Positions 60,185 to 64,000 of a DNA stretch of 64,000 bases are shown one piece after another. The DNA is from Verpa conica (taxonomy: Eukaryota > Ascomycota > Pezizomycetes > Pezizales > Morchellaceae), in the NCBI GenBank assembly GCA_033030425.1, contig JAUFSD010000022.1, positions 930,001-994,000 of the forward strand, read 5' to 3'. Position 1 is the stretch's first letter; each line of letters opens with the position of its first letter. The position numbers were made by a program, and so were the translations under genes. A model generated the notes under the pieces. It was not told where the DNA came from, made no database searches, and saw only the letters and a list, made by a program, of their open reading frames with translations.

Positions 60185-63100
60185 TTACTGATGCGCCCCC
60201 CAACCCACCCAGTCCCTACCCACAACCCTCCAAACCTTGACCTCCCCACTCCTCAAATCAGCTACCTTAAAGCTCTCAATCTTGACTTTCCTACTCTCTC
60301 TTCCTTGTTCCCACGCGCGCAACTTCTTTTTAGTCCCGTCCCAGTCCACCACAACAGCCACATGATCTGGTTTCCCAGCTTCCATGCTATACTTTTGATG
60401 GAGTCCTCCCTTGTGACCTTGAAACTTTGCGTTACGGAAAGTGATAATATCACCTGGTCTAATTTCATCAAACTGCTGTACTGATGCATTTGCAAGATTC
60501 GCATATACAAGTGCTCCATAAGCACGGGCGCCAGCAGGAGGAAGAAAGCCGGGTGTAAGAGCGAGAAGCTCGCGGATGAAAGCCTCAGAGTCACCGCCGG
60601 AGACAACACTACCTTCGCGAGACTTAGCACCAGCATAGATTTTAGCACCGAACTTGGACTGGAAATCTTCCAGCTGATCCTGTCGTGGCTGCGGGGGTGG
60701 CGCCTCATGGCGCTGTTCAAGGCTTGCATTTTGAGGCTCTTCACGGTCATAACGGGCTGTGACAATGGTTTGAGAATAGTCATGGAAGAGAACATAAACA
60801 TCTTTAGTTATGGTAGTCCGTCCACCGCGGCGGGAGGAAGTTGACTCTTCAACCTCAAAATAAAGCTCACGTGGGCGATTCTGGAAAATTGGAGGTGGAG
60901 TATTGGGGGTTTTCCACCATTGGGTTGATTCGCCGAGATCGATGTCGCGGGCTACATATTCAGCCGAGGGGCGGGATTGATCCATCGAGCGACGGCCACT
61001 ACTTTGTGGGGGGCGGGAAACATCTAATGATTGGCGGCTAGTACCCCCACGAGACGGCTGGCGTTCTTGGGGAGCTTGGTGGTTTGGTGGTGGCGGAGGC
61101 ATTGCTGGTTGTGCAGGCGGTGGAGGGGACTCATAACGTGGGGAATCATATTTATACGGGTCATATTCATCCTCGTCATACTGCTCCTGTTCTTGTGTCT
61201 GCATTGGTGGGACTGGAGGTGGGGCGGCACGGGGCATATCCACAGATTGTCTGCCCTTTCTTGACGGCGGGGGATTGCCTGGTGGTGGTGGAGGTGGAGG
61301 GACGCTTCTTGGTGGCGCTTGCGGCGAGATCACTGGTGATGGCAATGGCGTCTCATCATCTTCATCCTTTCCGTGTTCTTTTCCTTTTAGTGCATCTCTG
61401 TGGGCCACTTTGTTCCCGATATCAGTGTCGTAGTCTGCTTCATACTCAGTCACCTCCTCTTCTGTATCAGATGGCCTATTACTACCGCTAGTTTCACTCA
61501 ATCCAGGGCGAGTATCATCAATACTGCGTCGTGGAGGACCACTTGGTGGTGGTGGAGGCGGAGGCCTGGCAACACCAGGAGGCTGTTGGGGGGCTGCGCT
61601 TGGAGGCAGTGGAATACCACCAGGAACAGGTGGCATTCCACCTGCTCCCCTCTGATAACTAGCTCTTTTGTTAAATACGGAAGGGGGACTTCCAGGTGGG
61701 CCAATAGGAGAGAAATATCCCTGAGAAACCCTTTTAGAAGTAGGGGAAGTAGGAGATTTGGCATCCGATTGAGGACGCCCAGATGGAATCGAAGGAGCTC
61801 CAGGAGGGGGGGGCGGTGGGGCTGCACGTGGTTGAATATCCACTTCAGAGGTGGCCAATGATAGTTTACTCGGGGGAGCAGACATTTCGTCATCAGACAC
61901 AGATCCTTCAGATGGAGATGCCTCTATGGCAGGTGGGGGAAGTGGTTCTATATTCGAGCTATGAGTGAGGTCTTAAGAATATTGAGGTTTAAAATACTAC
62001 TTACGTCCTGTTGGAGGCAACGGTGGAGCAGGCCTCTCGCTTGGAACTGGTGGGGGTGGAGGGGCCGGTCGTTCTAAATTCACCACGTTAGCCCTCGACC
62101 AAGTATGGGAAGTACTCACCCCCCATGGAACATACCTTGAGGCAACATCGGAGGGGACATTGGCACAACCCTCTCCGGCAAAGGCCTCTCAGCCTTCGGG
62201 GAACTTGGCATTGGTCTCGGTCCCAACGGATGTTGTGGCGGTGACTGGGGAGGCTGCGACTTTATGTCTTCTATATCCACATCTTCATCGCTACTGTGCT
62301 CATCAGAGATTTTCCTTGTAGTTCCAACGCTGTCCCTCACAGGCTCTTCATTTTCACTATCGGACTGCTGCCTCTCGACTTCTGGTGGAGACTGTACCCT
62401 CGGTAGTGCAAAAGGTAGCGCTACTGGTTGTTGCTGCTGGGCCTGAGAAGAGCTACTCATTGGTCTCTCTTCAACCTCTTCAGTGCCATCTTGCGACCTC
62501 CTCGGTTGGTCTTCATCCTCCCGTGAGGGTTTTTGAGGGGTTTTCTTCTTCTTTGGTTGTGCTGGTGGCGGACCTCCCATTGGTATACCCATAGGAGGTC
62601 CAAACATGCCATGCATTCCCATACCACCACTCATTTTGGCTATCCTCTCCCTAAGTGCAATCTTCCTCGCAACCTCTGGGTCAACTTCCTCCTCTTCATA
62701 GTCAGAGGGAACATCTGGGGTATCATCATTAGCACCCTCATCATCTCCATCATCAGACTTGTCTTCCCGAGTAGCTGTAGTTGGTCGAGGTCTGTGAACG
62801 TTGGGGGGTTCCTCGGCAATAGAAGAAGCATCTGCATCACCTGCACTAGATTCTGCCCTGCCATGATCATCCCGTCCAATATCCATACTTTTCTTTGATC
62901 TAGGAGCCGGCTCATTCTCTTCAGCCTCGGGATCTCGGCTTGAATCGATAGACTTCCTTTCATATCCGGCCTCTTCTTGAATAGGCACACTATGGGTAGT
63001 TTCTTCAGTGTTTCCTTCGCCAGTGGTTTGCTCGCTTTCCGTTCTTTTTGGCTTGGGAGGCCTTTTTGGCTTTCCACCAGGAACGCCTGTAGGGTCCAGC

Positions 63101-64000
63101 TGTTGAGTCTGCAACAATGCAATTCTATCTTTAAGCGCTAGTTTTGGCCTCTCTTCTTCCTTATCTCTCTCCTGCTCCATAGACCTCCTCGAAGTATCCT
63201 CCGCAGGCTCCGCACGAATATAGTTTGAATCCTCATCTCGTTTAGGCTTCGGAACGTGCTGATTCGGGGGTGGCACGTACGAATTCTTGCTAGGCGGGGG
63301 AGCAACGAAAGGCTTCTTGATAAAATTCACAGGTGGCTTATGCGGGTTATACGGAGCGATCGGGGCAGCAGATGCTTTATTAAACAGGGCCAACCGATCT
63401 TTAAACGAGCTGGGCTTCTCTGGAGGCGGTGGTTTATTCCCCGCCGGCTTCTTCTCCTCGGTATTCGACGGCACCGGAGGCTTTGGAGTAAACGCTGGCT
63501 TTGGAGCCTGTGGCGGAGAAGCCGGGGTAGGTCGTTCCTGTTGCTGCTGCTGCACTGGTGCAGGCCTTGGCTCCTCCGCAACGCGCGGCGGTGACCTAAC
63601 CTCCATCTGTCTCGGTGCTTCCTTCGCAACCGGCGAAGCCACCGTAGAACCAGTACTTGGCCTGCTCCCCGCCGCTGCTGCCGTATTAACCGTAGGTCCG
63701 CGCGGCGGGTCAGTACTAGTCGGCGGGGATGCCTCCTGGGGGTCCTCTACTGGTTTCTTGGACCTTCCACCTCCGCTCCTCGTGGGTCTGGGTGGTAGCT
63801 CGACCACGATCCGTTCAACAAAGTTTTTTGGGAATATGCCCTGCTTCAGGGCCCCAGATGACTTTTCCGTGTACTCGCCATAGTACCAGTCATCGTCCTC
63901 TTCCTCGGTCACGGTGATGATCTCGTCGGCGGGGAAATTGAGGTCGTCATCGTGAGGAGAGTTGTAGTCGAAGAGGGCCTTGACTTTAAAAGGCGGGGCA
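60185..64000 (-). CDS. BBC1: Bbc1/Mti1-like myosin-I-interacting SH3 protein, 5' end outside window
   Basis: Cortical actin-patch protein that restrains Arp2/3 activation through type I myosin and Las17. Exons within the window, minus strand: 64000-62136, 62073-62005, 61947-60185; introns 62 and 57 nt; about 1232 codons. An SH3 domain opens the visible part (FKVKALFDYNSPHDDDLNFP, DDDWYYGEY, GIFPKNFVERI), so only a few N-terminal residues are missing. The middle is a long disordered region rich in Pro, Lys, Glu and Ser with several KDR(L/I)ALxxx motifs and proline tracts; both introns lie within proline-rich linkers. The C-terminal about 190 residues form the conserved Bbc1/Aim3 domain: FGAKIYAGAKSREGSVVSGG, YGALVYANLANASVQQFDEI, GDIITFRNAKFQGHKGGLHQ, DHVAVVVDW, VKVWRVVGRDWVGWGAHQ. 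Confidence 0.92.

Overview
The window is nuclear DNA of a filamentous ascomycete (Pezizomycotina). Evidence: every spliced gene has short GT-AG introns (49-199 nt, mostly 50-75). The gene set is fungal: Cdc4-type myosin light chain, Imp4, EMC4, AP-1 beta-adaptin, Bbc1. There is a Helo-like/ankyrin protein of the fungal STAND class, a giant DUF6606/DUF3638/DUF3645 protein, and a Copia element with a half-tRNA-iMet primer site. Large gene-free, AT-rich, stop-riddled blocks suggest a big transposon-laden genome such as a truffle or morel relative (Pezizomycetes); that placement is inference only.

Layout. 1-10755: AT-rich debris, a seven-exon queuine tRNA-ribosyltransferase gene (2027-3735, minus) with a 10-nt micro-exon, then about 7 kb without a gene. 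10756-12180: a two-exon conserved fungal protein of unknown function. 12181-17730: gene-free. 17857-19755: glucose-6-phosphate isomerase in five exons. 19756-23488: gene-free, with a dispersed pyrimidine-rich repeat. 23489-26658: a compact cluster of IMP4 (minus), a small single-TM protein (plus) and the CDC4 light chain (minus). 26659-31718: 5 kb AT-rich block. 31719-36797: enoyl-CoA hydratase (plus), EMC4 (minus) and AP-1 beta-adaptin (plus); the last two share a 370-bp divergent promoter. 37993-40942: Helo-like plus 23 ankyrin repeats. 42094-51793: a giant (about 3100-codon) SecA/SF2-like ATPase gene on the minus strand, with one in-frame stop. 51794-59095: nested transposon zone. 60185-64000: BBC1/MTI1-like actin-patch protein, 5' end outside the window.

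The most unusual object is at 55529-58864: a 3.3-kb element with two inverted arms of about 1.26 kb. Each arm carries a tRNA-like segment. The element encloses one intact 288-residue ORF of no recognisable family and no transposase. It sits between a Copia gag cut at its zinc knuckle and a pogo/Fot1-like transposase N-terminus. Its arms differ at many sites, so it is unlikely to be an assembly palindrome. Other points of note are the in-frame TAA immediately followed by ATG inside the otherwise intact giant gene, a four-unit higher-order period in the ankyrin array, two genes whose coding sequence begins with an isolated ATG exon, and an in-frame hydrophobic leader upstream of the isomerase.

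The housekeeping genes work in ordinary processes: glycolysis, rRNA processing, tRNA modification, ER membrane insertion, clathrin traffic, cytokinesis and actin patches. There is no operon logic. Exon coordinates were derived by hand from splice consensus, frame and remembered family sequence; none was tested against transcripts.
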